A stretch of DNA of 64,000 bases from G963667675 sp965249215 (GCA_965249215.1 CBDFLN010000002.1:1054001-1118000), one strand, 5' to 3'; shown: positions 1-9,900, numbered from the stretch's first letter. The notes: generated by a model from the letters alone, not told the origin. Made by a program: numbers and translations.

Positions 1-1
1 G

Positions 2-124
2 TGCCGGCTGGAGGGGCGGCCGCCCAGGCTGGACATGGATCTGTATCCCTATCTGCCTCGGGTGCGGGTCAGCACTACATCCGCCGGGGACTACATGAAG
101 TTGCTGTCCGGGAGGGCCGCATGA
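2..124 (+). CDS. istA: IS21 transposase IstA, C-terminal end (partial)
   Basis: Forty codons remain open from base 2 to a TGA at 122-124. They encode a basic tail (LDMDLYPYLPRVRV then SAGDYMKLLSGRAA). IstA is the DDE transposase of IS21 elements and IstB is its AAA+ helper, and the two are normally encoded in this order. The stop overlaps the istB start as ATGA at 121-124, the usual coupling in IS21 elements. Identification rests mainly on this position; the catalytic core lies outside the window. Confidence 0.6.
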   Translation, partial: CRLEGRPPRLDMDLYPYLPRVRVSTTSAGDYMKLLSGRAA

Positions 125-903
125 GCGACCGCTCGACGCTGCTCTTGGAACATCATCTGAAGGAGTTGAAGCTGCCCACCTTCCTCAGAGAATACGGAAA
201 GATGGCCGCCCAGTGCGCCGCCGAGGGTGTGGATCACCCGAGGTACCTGTTGCGCCTGGCCGAACTGGAGCTCATTGACCGCCACCAGCGCATGGTGCAG
301 CGCCGGATCCGGGCAGCCCGCTTCCCCGCGGTGAAAAGCCTGGACACCTTCGACTTTACGGCCATCCCTTCGATGAATAAGGCCCTGGTGATGGAGCTGG
401 CACGCTGTGAGTACATACAGCGCCGGGAGAACGTCATCGCCATCGGCAACAGCGGCACCGGCAAGACCCACATCGCTCTGGGGCTAGGCCTGGCCGCCTG
501 CCAGAGGGGTATGTCGGTGGGATTCACCACCGCCGCATCCCTGGTCCACGAGCTGATGGAGGCCCGGGATGAGAGGAGACTCCTCAACCTCCAGCGGCAG
601 CTCTCCCGCCTGAACCTGCTGATCATCGACGAACTGGGCTTCGTTCCCCTGTCCTCCACCGGAGCGGAACTCCTCTTCGAGGTCTTCAGCCAGCGCTACG
701 AGCGGGGTTCCATCCTGGTCACCACCAACCTACCCTTCGACGAATGGACCGAGGTCTTCGGCTCTGAGAGGCTCACCGGCGCGCTGCTGGATCGCCTCAC
801 TCACCGCGTCCACATCCTGGAGATGAACGGCGAAAGCTACCGCCTCAAGCAGAGCAGGCATGACTCTGCTATGCACTCAGCCGGCAATTCCCCTGACGCC
901 TAG
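121..903 (+). CDS. istB: IS21 helper ATPase IstB
   Basis: A 260-residue AAA+ ATPase related to DnaC that assists IstA in target selection and strand transfer. The Walker A motif GNSGTGKT is at about residues 109-116 and Walker B LLIIDE at about 166-171, followed by the sensor-like TTNLPFDEW segment. Length matches the family (about 250 residues). The open frame extends upstream to base 1, but the ATG at 121 overlapping the istA stop gives the normal IstB N-terminus with a helix of hydrophobic and basic residues. The gene appears intact. Confidence 0.92.
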   Translation: MSDRSTLLLEHHLKELKLPTFLREYGKMAAQCAAEGVDHPRYLLRLAELELIDRHQRMVQRRIRAARFPAVKSLDTFDFTAIPSMNKALVMELARCEYIQRRENVIAIGNSGTGKTHIALGLGLAACQRGMSVGFTTAASLVHELMEARDERRLLNLQRQLSRLNLLIIDELGFVPLSSTGAELLFEVFSQRYERGSILVTTNLPFDEWTEVFGSERLTGALLDRLTHRVHILEMNGESYRLKQSRHDSAMHSAGNSPDA

Positions 904-1035
904 AATCCACCGACCTCGCTGCCCCTAAGGGCTCCCGACGACACCCCTCGCAGGCGGACATTTTCGCTGAACATCACCGCTCAAGTGGCCCACTTTTGCT
1001 CCGCCACACGGCCTGATTTCTCTCCGCCCTTGACA

Positions 1036-1357
1036 GGGAGGTATGGCGACAATATCTTCGTCGAGCGGCTGTGGCGCACGGTGAAGTACGAGGAGGTGTA
1101 CCTGAAGGCCTACGCCGGTGCGGGGGAGGCCCGGAGGGAACTGGGAGCTTACTTCCGGTTCTACAATGACCAGAGGCCCCATCAGGCCCTGGGATATAGG
1201 ACGCCGGGGGAAGTGTTCTCTGAAGGCCGGGCGCCCAAAAATGAAGAGTCAACAGTTGGGAGGTGGTCGCCGGAAGCAGACGTGGTATCTTATGCGGGAG
1301 CTGCGGGACCCTCACTTAACTCCACCTTAATTCTGTCCAACTAACCGGGTCCACCTC
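1036..1357 (+). pseudogene. IS3-family transposase 3' fragment
   Basis: The frame ending at 1344 encodes the C-terminal part of an IS3-type OrfB integrase: GDNIFVERLWRTVKYEEVYL carries the third acidic catalytic residue, followed by the YNDQRPHQALGYRTP signature. The N-terminal two thirds are missing because the IS21 element was inserted at 1035/1036. The stretch after the stop (about 1333-1357) resembles an IS3-type right terminal repeat ending CA. This IS3 group differs from the intact IS3 element at 5125-6668, whose corresponding motif reads YNYRRYHKALG. Confidence 0.75.
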
Positions 1358-1398
1358 AACCTGTCCATCCACGGCTCTAAGATGCCGGAGTTGTCTGC

Positions 1399-1683
1399 TT
1401 AAGAACTTTCTTCTTCAGAGTCTTTATTGAAGTAGTTCGTGACGCCCTTTACGGCGTCTGTGACTCCGCGATAAAACGGCTCGGTATGCGGAGTTGATTT
1501 GTCCAATACGTTAGCCTCGATGTTGATTCGGGTGGCCGTGTTCACTAAATCATTGAATCGTTCTCTAAGGAATTCCTTGTCAGCATGATCAAACGTGCTG
1601 ATTGTAATGGCGAGCATAGCCTCCAGCCCTTTGAACTTCCCACGAATATAGTCTGTGCCCTCCTGGATGCTCATCTCGTCCAT
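1399..1683 (-). CDS. hypothetical protein (94 aa)
   Basis: A small acidic protein that begins MDEMSIQEGTDYI and ends in an acidic tail. It has no recognised motif, signal peptide or membrane segment, and predicted character is mostly helical. It lies between the IS remnant and the gene fragment left of the first IS1380 copy, on the same strand as the DUF3644 cluster, so it could be the last gene of that locus. The call is open-frame based, with natural-looking amino-acid usage as the only support. Confidence 0.5.
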   Translation of the reverse strand: MDEMSIQEGTDYIRGKFKGLEAMLAITISTFDHADKEFLRERFNDLVNTATRINIEANVLDKSTPHTEPFYRGVTDAVKGVTNYFNKDSEEESS

Positions 1684-1846
1684 GCAAATCTCCCTATTCC
1701 TTATCCTCTGCTCTTTGGCTGACGACGGCGGATGCTGGTTCCCTCACTAATGGGAGTGCGTTTCGAGGGTCAGGCGAACTTCCCTTTCTCCATCATTCGG
1801 GTAGACCGAGTTCAGAGAATAGCAGAAACCGATAGGACCGGGTAAG

Positions 1847-3565
1847 CCCGAATCCACCGAAGGACACCGATGGACGGCGTGAGGAAAGCGGAAGGGGGAT
1901 GAGGGAGCTACAGGGGAAATAGCCTGGGTTCCATTTGGGGTAGGGAGGTCGGCGGACGGTCTTCATCGCCGCACAGGGGCCCCTATGGCCGTCTGCAGGA
2001 GCTGCGATGCGCGGGATGGCGAGAGAATACGCAACAGGGAACTCTCTCGGACCGGGCTGGCGCGAGTCTGCGGGGATCTTCGGTTGTCCGGTGGGTGGGT
2101 CGGTCGCCGACGGTGCCGTCAGGCCGGGAGTGGAATGGCTCGCAGCCGGGCCAAGGCGCGGCTGAACTTCTCAGCCCAAGGCCAGCGATCCGGAAGATGC
2201 AGGGTCAACCGGCGTGCCGAGCGGGTGAGCCGTCCGGCCAGGGAGAAGAACCGCCGCCGGAGGGTCTTGGTGGTGGCTATCCGCTCTCCCAGACCGATCC
2301 GCGCGGTCCAGCGGGCCAGGTTGTGGGCCATCGTCTGGACGGCCAGCCAGGCGCCGTTGGCGGCGAAGCGGCCCGAGGGGAGATGGTTGAGCCCGACGCC
2401 GTACTTGAGGTCGCGTATGGCATTCTCGATCTCGGCGTGGCGGCGATGGTCAGCCTCCAGTTCGAGCAACTCCCCGTCCCGGTCGGTGATGAAGCCGTGA
2501 TAGCTGTATTTGGCGAAGAGGGCCAACTGGGAACCGGGCGTGGGCTTCACACGCCGGACGATGAGCCGCACCGGCGCGGCGTCAGGTTCACTCTGGAAGG
2601 GAGTGCAGGTGGTCTCGGCCACATCGGCGGCGCCGTCCATCCAGTAGGGAATGGGAGTCCAGGCATCCTCGGGTATCGTCTCGATGAGATTGCGCAGGCT
2701 CTTGTGCTGGCGGATGGTGATGGAGAAGCGGACATCCATCTTGCGGCAGACGGATACCACGCCATGAGTGTAGAACCCGCTGTCGGCCCGTAGCGTGAGT
2801 CGTCCGTTGGCCCCGGCGTAGCGTACCCGCCCCACCGTCTCCCGCAGAAAGTGGGCGGCGCCCCGGGCGGTGTTGGCGCGGCCCTCGCGCAGCCGGGACA
2901 TCAGCACGTCGCCGGTGCCGGCGGCGACGGCCAACAGCGGGTGATAGCCCCGCTTGCCGGTATAGCCGTGGTGGCGTGCGCCCTCCTTGGCCAGTCCGTA
3001 GGTCTCGCAGATGGTGGAGTCCAGGTCAATGGTCAGGGGCCCGTCGCCGGGTCCCGCCCCGGCCTGCCAAGCCCGGGCCAGCAACTCGCGGCTCACCCGG
3101 TCGAGTTGACGGACGTGGCCCCACCGGAAGCTGCGCAGGAAGGTGCCCAGGGTGGATGGCGCCTTGACCGTGCCGCCCAGGGTGCAGGCCGTCCCCCCGG
3201 TGCGCAACACATCGGCGTCGTCAATGCAGTCGCCCCCAGCCAGCGCAGACGCCACCAGCGTCATCATCTTGTCGCTCGTGTTCGCCCGCCCCGGGGCATC
3301 GCCCAGGTCGAGGCGCTGCCGGACGAGTTCGGGCAGGCCGAGGTGCCGCGCCAGGGTGGCCGGAAGGAGCAGCCCGGCATTGGCCACCAAGCGGCGGTCG
3401 TCGAAGGTGATTTGGATCCGGTCGGGGTGGTTGCGTGGCAGCATCTATTGGGTGCTCCTTTTCCGGGGTCGGTTTTTTGCTACAAAACCATTATCCCAGA
3501 AGCACAGGAGCACCTTCTTGCCGCTTCAGGACGCTAACCCGACGCCCTCCTTCGGTGGATTCGGG
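1847..3565 (-). mobile_element. IS1380-family element, copy A
   Basis: A 1,719-bp element bounded by perfect 18-bp inverted repeats CCCGAATCCACCGAAGGA (1847-1864 and, inverted, 3548-3565). It is flanked by identical 5-bp GTAAG duplications at 1842-1846 and 3566-3570. It differs from copies B and C at two visible non-coding bases (1989 and 2034). About 270 bp downstream of the transposase holds no gene. Confidence 0.93.
2119..3444 (-). CDS. IS1380-family transposase (copy A)
   Basis: A 441-residue DDE transposase. Catalytic-type blocks are visible as DLDSTICETYG, then LRADSGFYTHG, then HAEIENAIRDLKYG, in the order and spacing of the IS1380 family. The start ATG has AAGGAG a few bases upstream. 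The protein is identical in the three copies in this window, so all are probably active or were until very recently. Confidence 0.93.
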   Translation of the reverse strand: MLPRNHPDRIQITFDDRRLVANAGLLLPATLARHLGLPELVRQRLDLGDAPGRANTSDKMMTLVASALAGGDCIDDADVLRTGGTACTLGGTVKAPSTLGTFLRSFRWGHVRQLDRVSRELLARAWQAGAGPGDGPLTIDLDSTICETYGLAKEGARHHGYTGKRGYHPLLAVAAGTGDVLMSRLREGRANTARGAAHFLRETVGRVRYAGANGRLTLRADSGFYTHGVVSVCRKMDVRFSITIRQHKSLRNLIETIPEDAWTPIPYWMDGAADVAETTCTPFQSEPDAAPVRLIVRRVKPTPGSQLALFAKYSYHGFITDRDGELLELEADHRRHAEIENAIRDLKYGVGLNHLPSGRFAANGAWLAVQTMAHNLARWTARIGLGERIATTKTLRRRFFSLAGRLTRSARRLTLHLPDRWPWAEKFSRALARLRAIPLPA

Positions 3566-3730
3566 GTAAGGCATCGACGGAGGCTCCTGCCATCAGAGCA
3601 GGAATGTCCCGCGTATCCGCAGCTCTCTCGCGAGTCCTGCCCCGGCGAGGGCGGGCCAACAGCGTGACTATACTTCCAGCTTGAATCGCAAGACGAAAAC
3701 TCCCGGTTTTACCCAGTTTGGTGGGAGAAG

Positions 3731-4741
3731 TCATGCCTCTGTCCCCTTTTTGGAGTCGGTGGTATATATATCCGCGCTGGCTATGCAATACTTCCTCACT
3801 TCATCCACCCATCGCTCGTACCAGTACCAAGTGTTCGCGACCAGCACTCCATAACCCTTACTAGGCTGCTTGGTTCCCAGCTTCTTCCAGAGAAGGGTGT
3901 GTTGGTGCATGCCGAAGTTGGAGTATCCCTCTTGCTTAATCAATTGGACGACTTGACCGGGCAAATATTTTGGCCTTTCGACCTCCTTCTGAACCCAATA
4001 CTGATTGTCGATCTCTTTAGCGAGGTCGGTGTCGGATCCAATAAATTCGAAAGCTCGATCCGATTGAGCAATGTTGTTAGTCAGCTTCCTTACGAAAATC
4101 ACCCTATATGAAAAGTGGGGATGTTGATATTCCGCCAATGGAAGGTCGGATTCAAAATCACCAATGTATTTGGATACACTCGATGGAAGTGGTTTGATGT
4201 CTTCGTCGGTCGCGGGCGGAGACGTCAAGTCTCGAAACTGAAGGGCATGCAACATATTTTCTGCCATGGTGTATCGGTTTCCAAAGAGCTGGGTTATTTC
4301 CCGCTCGTAGTTCAGGAGGCATGCAATGTATCTACCGGTGAATGCCTCGTCAACTCCAGTCGATTGGTGGTGCTCTATTTCATTCCTTAGCCCGATCAGA
4401 AATCTAAGATTGCTCTTCGTAGGACCATCTAAAGGACAAGCCTTTTCGTTGAGGCAACGTTGAAGTTCCCAGTATTTGAAGGCCCCTGATTTGGTACGGC
4501 AGAATTTACGCCGCTTCGAACCTTCCGGGATTTCAAAATATCTGTACTCTACGCCTTGACGTCTGTAGTGGGCATGAAGTAAGTAAGTCCACGCGATCAC
4601 CATCAGAACGATGAAGGCTTCGGTCTTAAACGTTGTAAGGGGATTGTTGAAAGTCTGAACGGCATTCAGGGCCGCCTCGCGAGACTTCTCAAGCAACTGA
4701 CCTTGGATCAAAGGACCGCGTCTTCTAGCCATCTTGCCCAA
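3731..4741 (-). CDS. DUF3644 (HEPN-like) domain protein
   Basis: A 336-residue protein. Its first third matches the DUF3644 pattern: KSREAALNAVQTFNNPLTTF, then a hydrophobic helix, then a charged segment with LIGLRNEIEHHQST. R-x4-6-H motifs such as RNEIEHH are typical of HEPN RNase folds, and DUF3644 proteins are commonly found in defence loci. The C-terminal half is not recognised. The stop overlaps the start of a small downstream gene that is now split by IS1380 copy A. A nearby restriction-modification gene supports a defence context, but the target is unknown. Confidence 0.75.
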   Translation of the reverse strand: MGKMARRRGPLIQGQLLEKSREAALNAVQTFNNPLTTFKTEAFIVLMVIAWTYLLHAHYRRQGVEYRYFEIPEGSKRRKFCRTKSGAFKYWELQRCLNEKACPLDGPTKSNLRFLIGLRNEIEHHQSTGVDEAFTGRYIACLLNYEREITQLFGNRYTMAENMLHALQFRDLTSPPATDEDIKPLPSSVSKYIGDFESDLPLAEYQHPHFSYRVIFVRKLTNNIAQSDRAFEFIGSDTDLAKEIDNQYWVQKEVERPKYLPGQVVQLIKQEGYSNFGMHQHTLLWKKLGTKQPSKGYGVLVANTWYWYERWVDEVRKYCIASADIYTTDSKKGTEA

Positions 4742-4956
4742 CTATATCTGTAGGCATCATAATTCGTCCAGTTAGTAAGGCGTCGGTTGTTAGAGCCTAA
4801 AGCGTCTTCAGGTTCATGAGTGCCCTGCTATTAAATGTTGCCAACACATCACGACGAGTCCGTCGGCTTAGCGAACCGGCCGCCGTGCCGATTTCCAGGT
4901 AACCTACCAGGGCCATAACAATCCAAATCTAGCTGAGTAAGGAAAGCAAAAAGAGG

Positions 4957-5124
4957 ATGCCCTTTAGATTCATCACATGGAATGTTCAACATGGTAGTGC
5001 CTCGCTCATTCACACCCCAAACAACCAGAACATAGCAATCGACCTTGGAGCAGGAGACTTCAGTCCTTTGGAACATATAAGGCGAAGCAACATCACCCAG
5101 TTGGAGGAAGTCATCATCACACAC
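4957..5124 (+). pseudogene. metallo-beta-lactamase-fold protein, N-terminal fragment
   Basis: Fifty-six codons from an ATG encode the first strands of an MBL-fold hydrolase: FRFITWNVQHGSASLI, then an IAIDLGAG turn, then EEVIITH at the end. In the family this last segment leads into the HxHxDH metal site, and here it stops after the first histidine, exactly at the left end of the IS3 element (5125). The remainder is not found to the right of that element, so the gene was lost by insertion and probably deletion. Confidence 0.65.
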
Positions 5125-5234
5125 TGTAGGTCGTCAGCGATAATGGGACACCCGAAGGGGTAGAAAAACCCGAGAGATGTGAGGTGAGGTCAGCTCCCTG
5201 GATGAGGTAGATTACTTCAGATAGAGGAGTTGAT

Positions 5235-5642
5235 ATGTCCCAGACAGAAACAGGTAAAGCAACCGCCGCCGATGAACGCACAGAGGCGGCCAGGTCCTTC
5301 GTCAGAACGGTTAAGGCTGCTACTAGGCGCAAGTACACCCCGGAAGAGAAGATTCGCATTGTGCTGGAGGGCTTCCGCCGCGAGGTCACCGTGAGTGATC
5401 TGTGCCGGCGGGAAGGAATCAAGCCTCACTCCTACTACTCGTGGACCAAAGAGTTCATGGAGGCAGGGAAGGAGAGGCTTACCCGCGACAGCGTGCGAGA
5501 CGCCAGCCGGGACGAGGTCCATCAACTCAAGCGGGAGAACGGAGAGCTGAAGCATCTGGTGGCCGATCTGTCCCTGGAGGTCTATCGTCTCAAAAAAACG
5601 TCCATACCCATGCCGCAGGGCGCCGGCGGTATCGGCGGATGA
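5235..5642 (+). CDS. IS3 OrfA
   Basis: A 135-residue DNA-binding protein. RKYTPEEKIRIVLEGFR and SDLCRREGIKPHSYYSW form the helix-turn-helix of the IS3 OrfA/transposase-8 family. It is followed by a leucine-zipper-like coiled coil (LKRENGELKHLVADLSLEVY). The frame ends with TGA overlapping an ATG for orfB, and carries a heptameric A run at 5592-5598 where ribosomes can slip. Confidence 0.9.
   Translation: MSQTETGKATAADERTEAARSFVRTVKAATRRKYTPEEKIRIVLEGFRREVTVSDLCRREGIKPHSYYSWTKEFMEAGKERLTRDSVRDASRDEVHQLKRENGELKHLVADLSLEVYRLKKTSIPMPQGAGGIGG
5592..5599 (+). promoter_or_regulatory. -1 ribosomal frameshift site
   Basis: The heptamer A AAA AAA followed by C lies near the end of orfA. The orfB frame is -1 relative to orfA and is open through this site, so slippage would produce the fused OrfAB transposase expected for IS3 elements. 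An ATGA overlap at 5639-5642 offers a second route by re-initiation. Confidence 0.7.
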
Positions 5643-6625
5643 GTGGCGCAGAGAAGGCGGAGGTGCTGGACAAGGTGGCTTCCTCCGGCCTCCCTAAACG
5701 CAGGGCACTAGGTGAACTGGGAGTACCCAGGAGCACCTACTACCGGTGGCTGAGGCGGAAGGAGCAGCAAGGACTTGAGGACGACGCGGGAGGTGGCAAT
5801 CCCCCATGGAACAAGCTGACTACCAAGGAAGTAGACTCTGTTCTGTCGGCAGCCAAGGAGATGCCAGACCTGAGCTGCCGGCAGTTGGCCGCATGGACCA
5901 CCGACAACATGGGCTTCTCCGTATCAGAGTCCACGGTCTACCGCATCCTACGCCGGGAGGGGCTGGTGAAGAGGCCTGAGATGCGGCTGGCTGCGGGCAA
6001 GGAATACCACCTGAAGACCACCGGCCCCCACCAGATGTGGGCCACCGATGCCTCCTACTTCAGGGTGGTGGGCTGGGGCTACTACTACATGGTCACCGTC
6101 ATGGACGACTACTCCCGCTTCATTCTGGCCCACAAGCTTCAAAGGGATATGACATCCGACTCCTTCATCGAAGTGGTCCAGGAGGCGGTGGACAGGACCG
6201 GCATGGACCAGATCCCGATAGAAGACCGGACCAGGCTGCTGAGCGACAACGGCCCCGGCTATGTATCCCGGGCTTTCAGGGACTACCTGGGCATGGTGGG
6301 AATCAAGCACATACTGGCAACACCCTTCCACCCTCAGACCAACGGCAAGCTGGAGCGCTACCACCAGACCCTCAAGCGTGACGTGAACCAACTGCCGTAC
6401 GAGTTGCCTGCAGACTTGGAGGCGGCCATAGTGGCCTTCGTCAGCTACTACAACTACCGGCGCTACCACAAGGCCCTGGGCAACGTGACGCCCTCTGATG
6501 TGCTGAGGGGCAGAAGAGAGAACATCCTACGACGCAGGAAGGAGGTGCAGGCCCAGACAATCCAACGGCGAAGACGACACAACAGGACCCTAAGGGAGCT
6601 GGTTAGACCTCAATCAGGCCCCTGA
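5639..6625 (+). CDS. IS3 OrfB transposase
   Basis: The integrase-like half of the IS3 transposase, 328 residues from the ATG that overlaps orfA. It has an HTH_21-type N-terminal part (LSCRQLAAWTTDNMGFSVSE), then the DDE core: D in MWATDASYF, D in LLSDNGPGYVS and E in PQTNGKLERYHQTLK. The C-terminus is basic. All catalytic residues are present, so the element looks functional. Confidence 0.92.
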   Translation: MSGAEKAEVLDKVASSGLPKRRALGELGVPRSTYYRWLRRKEQQGLEDDAGGGNPPWNKLTTKEVDSVLSAAKEMPDLSCRQLAAWTTDNMGFSVSESTVYRILRREGLVKRPEMRLAAGKEYHLKTTGPHQMWATDASYFRVVGWGYYYMVTVMDDYSRFILAHKLQRDMTSDSFIEVVQEAVDRTGMDQIPIEDRTRLLSDNGPGYVSRAFRDYLGMVGIKHILATPFHPQTNGKLERYHQTLKRDVNQLPYELPADLEAAIVAFVSYYNYRRYHKALGNVTPSDVLRGRRENILRRRKEVQAQTIQRRRRHNRTLRELVRPQSGP

Positions 6626-6668
6626 TCTCTCGGGTCTCACACTGTCCCGTTTTTGCTGGTTGCCAACA

Positions 6669-6836
6669 TTCGTCAATCCGGACAGCGTCGTCGTGATCCG
6701 GATTGCGGTAGCGGCGGCGGACACGACCCTCGCGGCATTTTGGTTGTTTTGGGTAAAACAGTCATGGATCAAGACCGTAGCTGACGCATATGCCATGCAG
6801 CTTATGGAGTCCGTTCAGACTTTGAGAGGTAACTGA
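6669..6836 (+). pseudogene. unidentified gene tail beside the IS3 element
   Basis: An open frame of 55 codons starts at the right IS3 end and stops with TGA at 6834-6836. It has a hydrophobic stretch (IRIAVAAADTTLAAFWLFW) and then an amphipathic tail, suggesting the C-terminus of a membrane protein. It does not resemble the MBL-fold gene on the other side of the IS. It may be fortuitous. The remaining bases to 6930 hold nothing I can identify. Confidence 0.3.
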
Positions 6837-6930
6837 TCAATATTCCGCCAGGGACAACCGACATCCCATCTGAACCCATGTGACCTTACCCAGAAATTAG
6901 TATCAGTGGTTAGTGGAGACCAGCTATTGA

Positions 6931-9900
6931 CTATTCCCGCCTGTTGCTGTCGCCGAATGGAACCAATCTACCTTCGTCGTCCCAATGGGACATACCGTCG
7001 ACTATGTCCGTTGTGCGGACGCTGACGGTGCAGACCCGCCGCAAGAGGTCGATGACTCTTTCCTTGTGGTCGGCGAAGCGGTAGGTGTTGAAGCGTTCGG
7101 CTATGGTGGGGTCGCGGGGCTTCTTCTCCCTGTATTGATACAAGACCCACTCCAAGGCGGAGCGGCTGCCCAGCCGGTACTCCCACGCCTTCGCTGGCAC
7201 TTCTTCCAGGGTAGTCTGCTCGTCGACGCGGATCCGGCCCTGCTCCTCCTCAACCTTGAGTATGGGCTTGGCGTGGGTTCCTGCCAGGGAGTCCTGCATG
7301 TTCTTTTCGACCCGCTCCAGGGGATAGGGCTCCACCGACTCGAAACCGATGTGCAGCTCCAAAAGCTCCCGCCCCATTTTCACCCAGTTCTGGAACTCGG
7401 TGTAGAAGGGCAGCCGGGGGAACTCCCGTAGCAAGTCGACCGCGTATTTCTCCCGGTACACCGGGTCGTGCAGCACCGCGTAGGTGTAGGCGAATATGTC
7501 CTCCGCGGAGATGGAATCGTCCTCGTAGCGCTCCCGGAACTGCCGCAGCCCCCACTCGGTGATGTTGCTGACCCGCTCACCTTCGGCCGTGTAGCGGTTC
7601 AGCGGCAGGCATTGGGTATCGCCGGTGAAATGAAAGTCGGTCAGTCTGTTTGCTGCCAACACGTAGAAGTTCTTGCCGTTCACGCAAAGATTTAAAACGT
7701 CATTCGATCCTCGCAAGTCACTGTCGAACATCTCGTAATGGTTTTTAGTGAGCCTGTCGTTCAATGCGACCTCGGCGAAGTGGTGCATCAAGACAAATGG
7801 TCGATATAATGATTCTATTCGGCGAGCGTCGTTGTAATCGATTCGCTCTTTGCGAGTGAATCTATCTCGCAGCGTGCTGCTCCATTTGATAGTGGGGGCG
7901 TATGGCTGGCCCCCGTTAGTAATTAGCTCGTTGTACCTGTCGGTAAAAAAGAGGCCTTTGCTTCGGAGAGATCCTACGTCAAAGTCGTAAACCCATTCGT
8001 CGCGATTGCTCTTCGCCCCGTTGGAAAACAGGCCAAAGATAGCGCTTCCATCAGCATGATTTGCTGCGAACTTGGTCCGGTGGTCAGCTACTGGCAACAG
8101 TTCCTGGAAATTAGTGGAGGATTGGTTAAGCCAGCCACTCCTTTGGTCGGGCGTGATATCCTGCAACGCTATGCCCTCTAGGTTAGCATCTTTGAGATAA
8201 GCGAGCTTATCCCTCGCTAACTCTGCGTCTTCCCTGCGAGCATAATGGACGCCGCACTGGCCCAGCCTATCCTTTTCCCGGACGAAGAACCCTATGGCCA
8301 CGCCGGTCTGGATGCCGAAGACATTGTGGGTGGTGCCGGAAATTTTGGGATTGCGACGCACGTCGGAGCCCAGGTCCAGGACATAAATGTCGGTGAATTC
8401 CTGCGACGCAATCTTGCGGAAGCCGTCGTCCTGCCGGGTGTCCAGATACGCACGGTTGGTGATGACGGCGATAATCCCGTCGTCGTCCAGACGGTCCGAC
8501 GCCCAGCGTAGGAACCGCTTGTACATGTCGTACTGGTGGGTCTTTTGCGCGGTGCTCTCGGCGATGTAGGTTTCCCTGATGCGCTGGTCGATTTCAGGGT
8601 ACTGACGGTTCGGATTAAATTCGTTCCAGTTGCTTTGACTGTCGTTATAGGGCGGGTTACCGATGATTACGCTGATGGGCTTTTCGTTCTGTTCCTGCAC
8701 GCGTATCCAGTTCTCTTCCGACAGAGCGCCAAGGTTAAAGGAACCCTGCCGGGTGACCGAGCCGCCGGTGGCCCCTGCCTGCTGCCAGTCCATGTTGTCC
8801 AGGGTGTCCACAAAGCACAGGTTGGGGAACTCCAGGTATTTCCCGGTGCGCTCCTTGTAGGCGTATTCGATGTTCAGGTTGGCGATGTAGTAGGGCAGTA
8901 TCGCAACCTCGTTGGCGTGGATTTCGTTGCGGTACTTGTACTCCAGCCGGTCATCGGGCAGATAACTGATGAGGCTGGTGATGAAGGTGCCGGTGCCGGT
9001 GGCCGGGTCGAGAATCTGCACGTTGTCGTCGGCCAGGCTGCGCCCGAAGTGTTTTTGGAGCAGGTGGTCGGCGCCCCGGATGATGAAGTCCACCACCTCA
9101 TTGGGGGTGTAGACCACGCCCAGGCGGTCGGCGGCGGCGGGATTGTAGGCCTGGTAGAAGTCCTCATAGATTGCCTTGAGGAACTGCTGTTTCTCGGTGT
9201 AGTCGGCAATCTCGTCGGCGGCCCGGCCGATGGCCCCGTAGTAGGCCCGCAGCCGGTCGATGGCCTGGCGGCGCACGTCTCCGGTGAAGAAGGTCTGTTC
9301 CAGGCCGTCCAACTGGCGAGCGACGTTGTTCTCACGGTGGAACTGGGACTCGCCAAACACCCGCTGGAATATGTCCTGGGTGAGGATGTGCTGGAGCACC
9401 ATTTCCCGCACGTCGGCCTTGGATACCGAGGGGCCGATGGTGCGCTGGCACAGTTCCAGGAAGCCAGAGGCGGCGCTTTGATAGTCGGCGTTCTCCGCTT
9501 CCGCCTCGGCGACTACTTCTCGCAGGTTTCCCAGCACCGCCGGAAGATCGGCCTTGAACTGCTGCCGCGCCTGGCGGAACTCCCCGATCTCCGGAAGCTC
9601 GTAGTCGAGGAAACGGCGGATGAGGCGGTGCAGCTCGTCAGGCCCTCCCATGTCCACCCGCATCGCCTCGTTCCCGTTCTGGAACAGGACCGCGGTCTCG
9701 GAATCTTCGAACAGGATGTTGTTCCGGGGATAGCCGCTGTTGAACTTCTTCTGGATTTCGCTGTCCAGGTCGTCGTGGGTGTCCTTGGCCTCCCAGAATC
9801 CCCGCGCCATCCGCAGCGAGTCCTTGACCGTTCCGTCGGGAATAACGCTGCCGGCCGATAGTTCCGGGACCAGGGCCAACTTCTCCCGGTGCTCCCGGCA

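Larger units (their letters stand above)
1..1035. mobile_element. IS21-family element, right part
   Basis: The window opens inside an IS21-family insertion sequence. It contains the last codons of istA, the whole of istB and the right terminal region. After istB the sequence at 985-1035 has the bipartite end typical of IS21 elements, with two related blocks (GTGGCCCACTTTTGCTCCGC and a shorter TTTCTCTCCGCC block) and a terminal TGACA at 1031-1035. Directly beyond 1035 the frame of an unrelated IS3-type transposase begins in mid-gene, so the IS21 element inserted into an older IS3 element. The left end is outside the window, so the target duplication cannot be read. Confidence 0.75.
1747..3734 (-). 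pseudogene. small coupled gene split by IS1380 copy A
   Basis: The ATG at 3734 overlaps the DUF3644 stop as ATGA (3731-3734), so the gene is coupled to it. The frame runs to 3566, where IS1380 copy A interrupts it. Deleting the IS (1847-3565) and one 5-bp GTAAG duplication (1842-1846 or 3566-3570) rejoins it in frame to a stop at 1747, giving 87 residues. The product starts MTSPTKLGKTGSF and is rich in arginine. It is not recognised. The rejoined frame of about 30 codons could occur by chance, so confidence is moderate. Confidence 0.4.
5125..6668 (+). mobile_element. IS3-family element (1,544 bp)
   Basis: The element is bounded by imperfect inverted repeats of about 27 bp. The left end begins TGTAGGTCGTCAGCGA (5125) and the right end, read inverted, begins TGTTGGCAACCAGCAA (6668). 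Both end in GGGACA. It has two overlapping frames and an A7 slippery run. The flanks (CAC before, TTC after) show no target duplication, and the two sides belong to different genes, so a deletion probably followed insertion. Confidence 0.82.

Noticed and set aside
2095..3667. Long plus-strand frames (up to 232 aa) across IS1380 copy A, mirrored in copies B and C
   Set aside because: They are antisense to the transposase and arise from its GC-rich codon pattern; the same frames appear in all copies.
8536..9861. 441-codon plus-strand frame inside the restriction-modification gene
   Set aside because: Antisense shadow of a clearly coding methyltransferase; valine- and leucine-rich with no domain.
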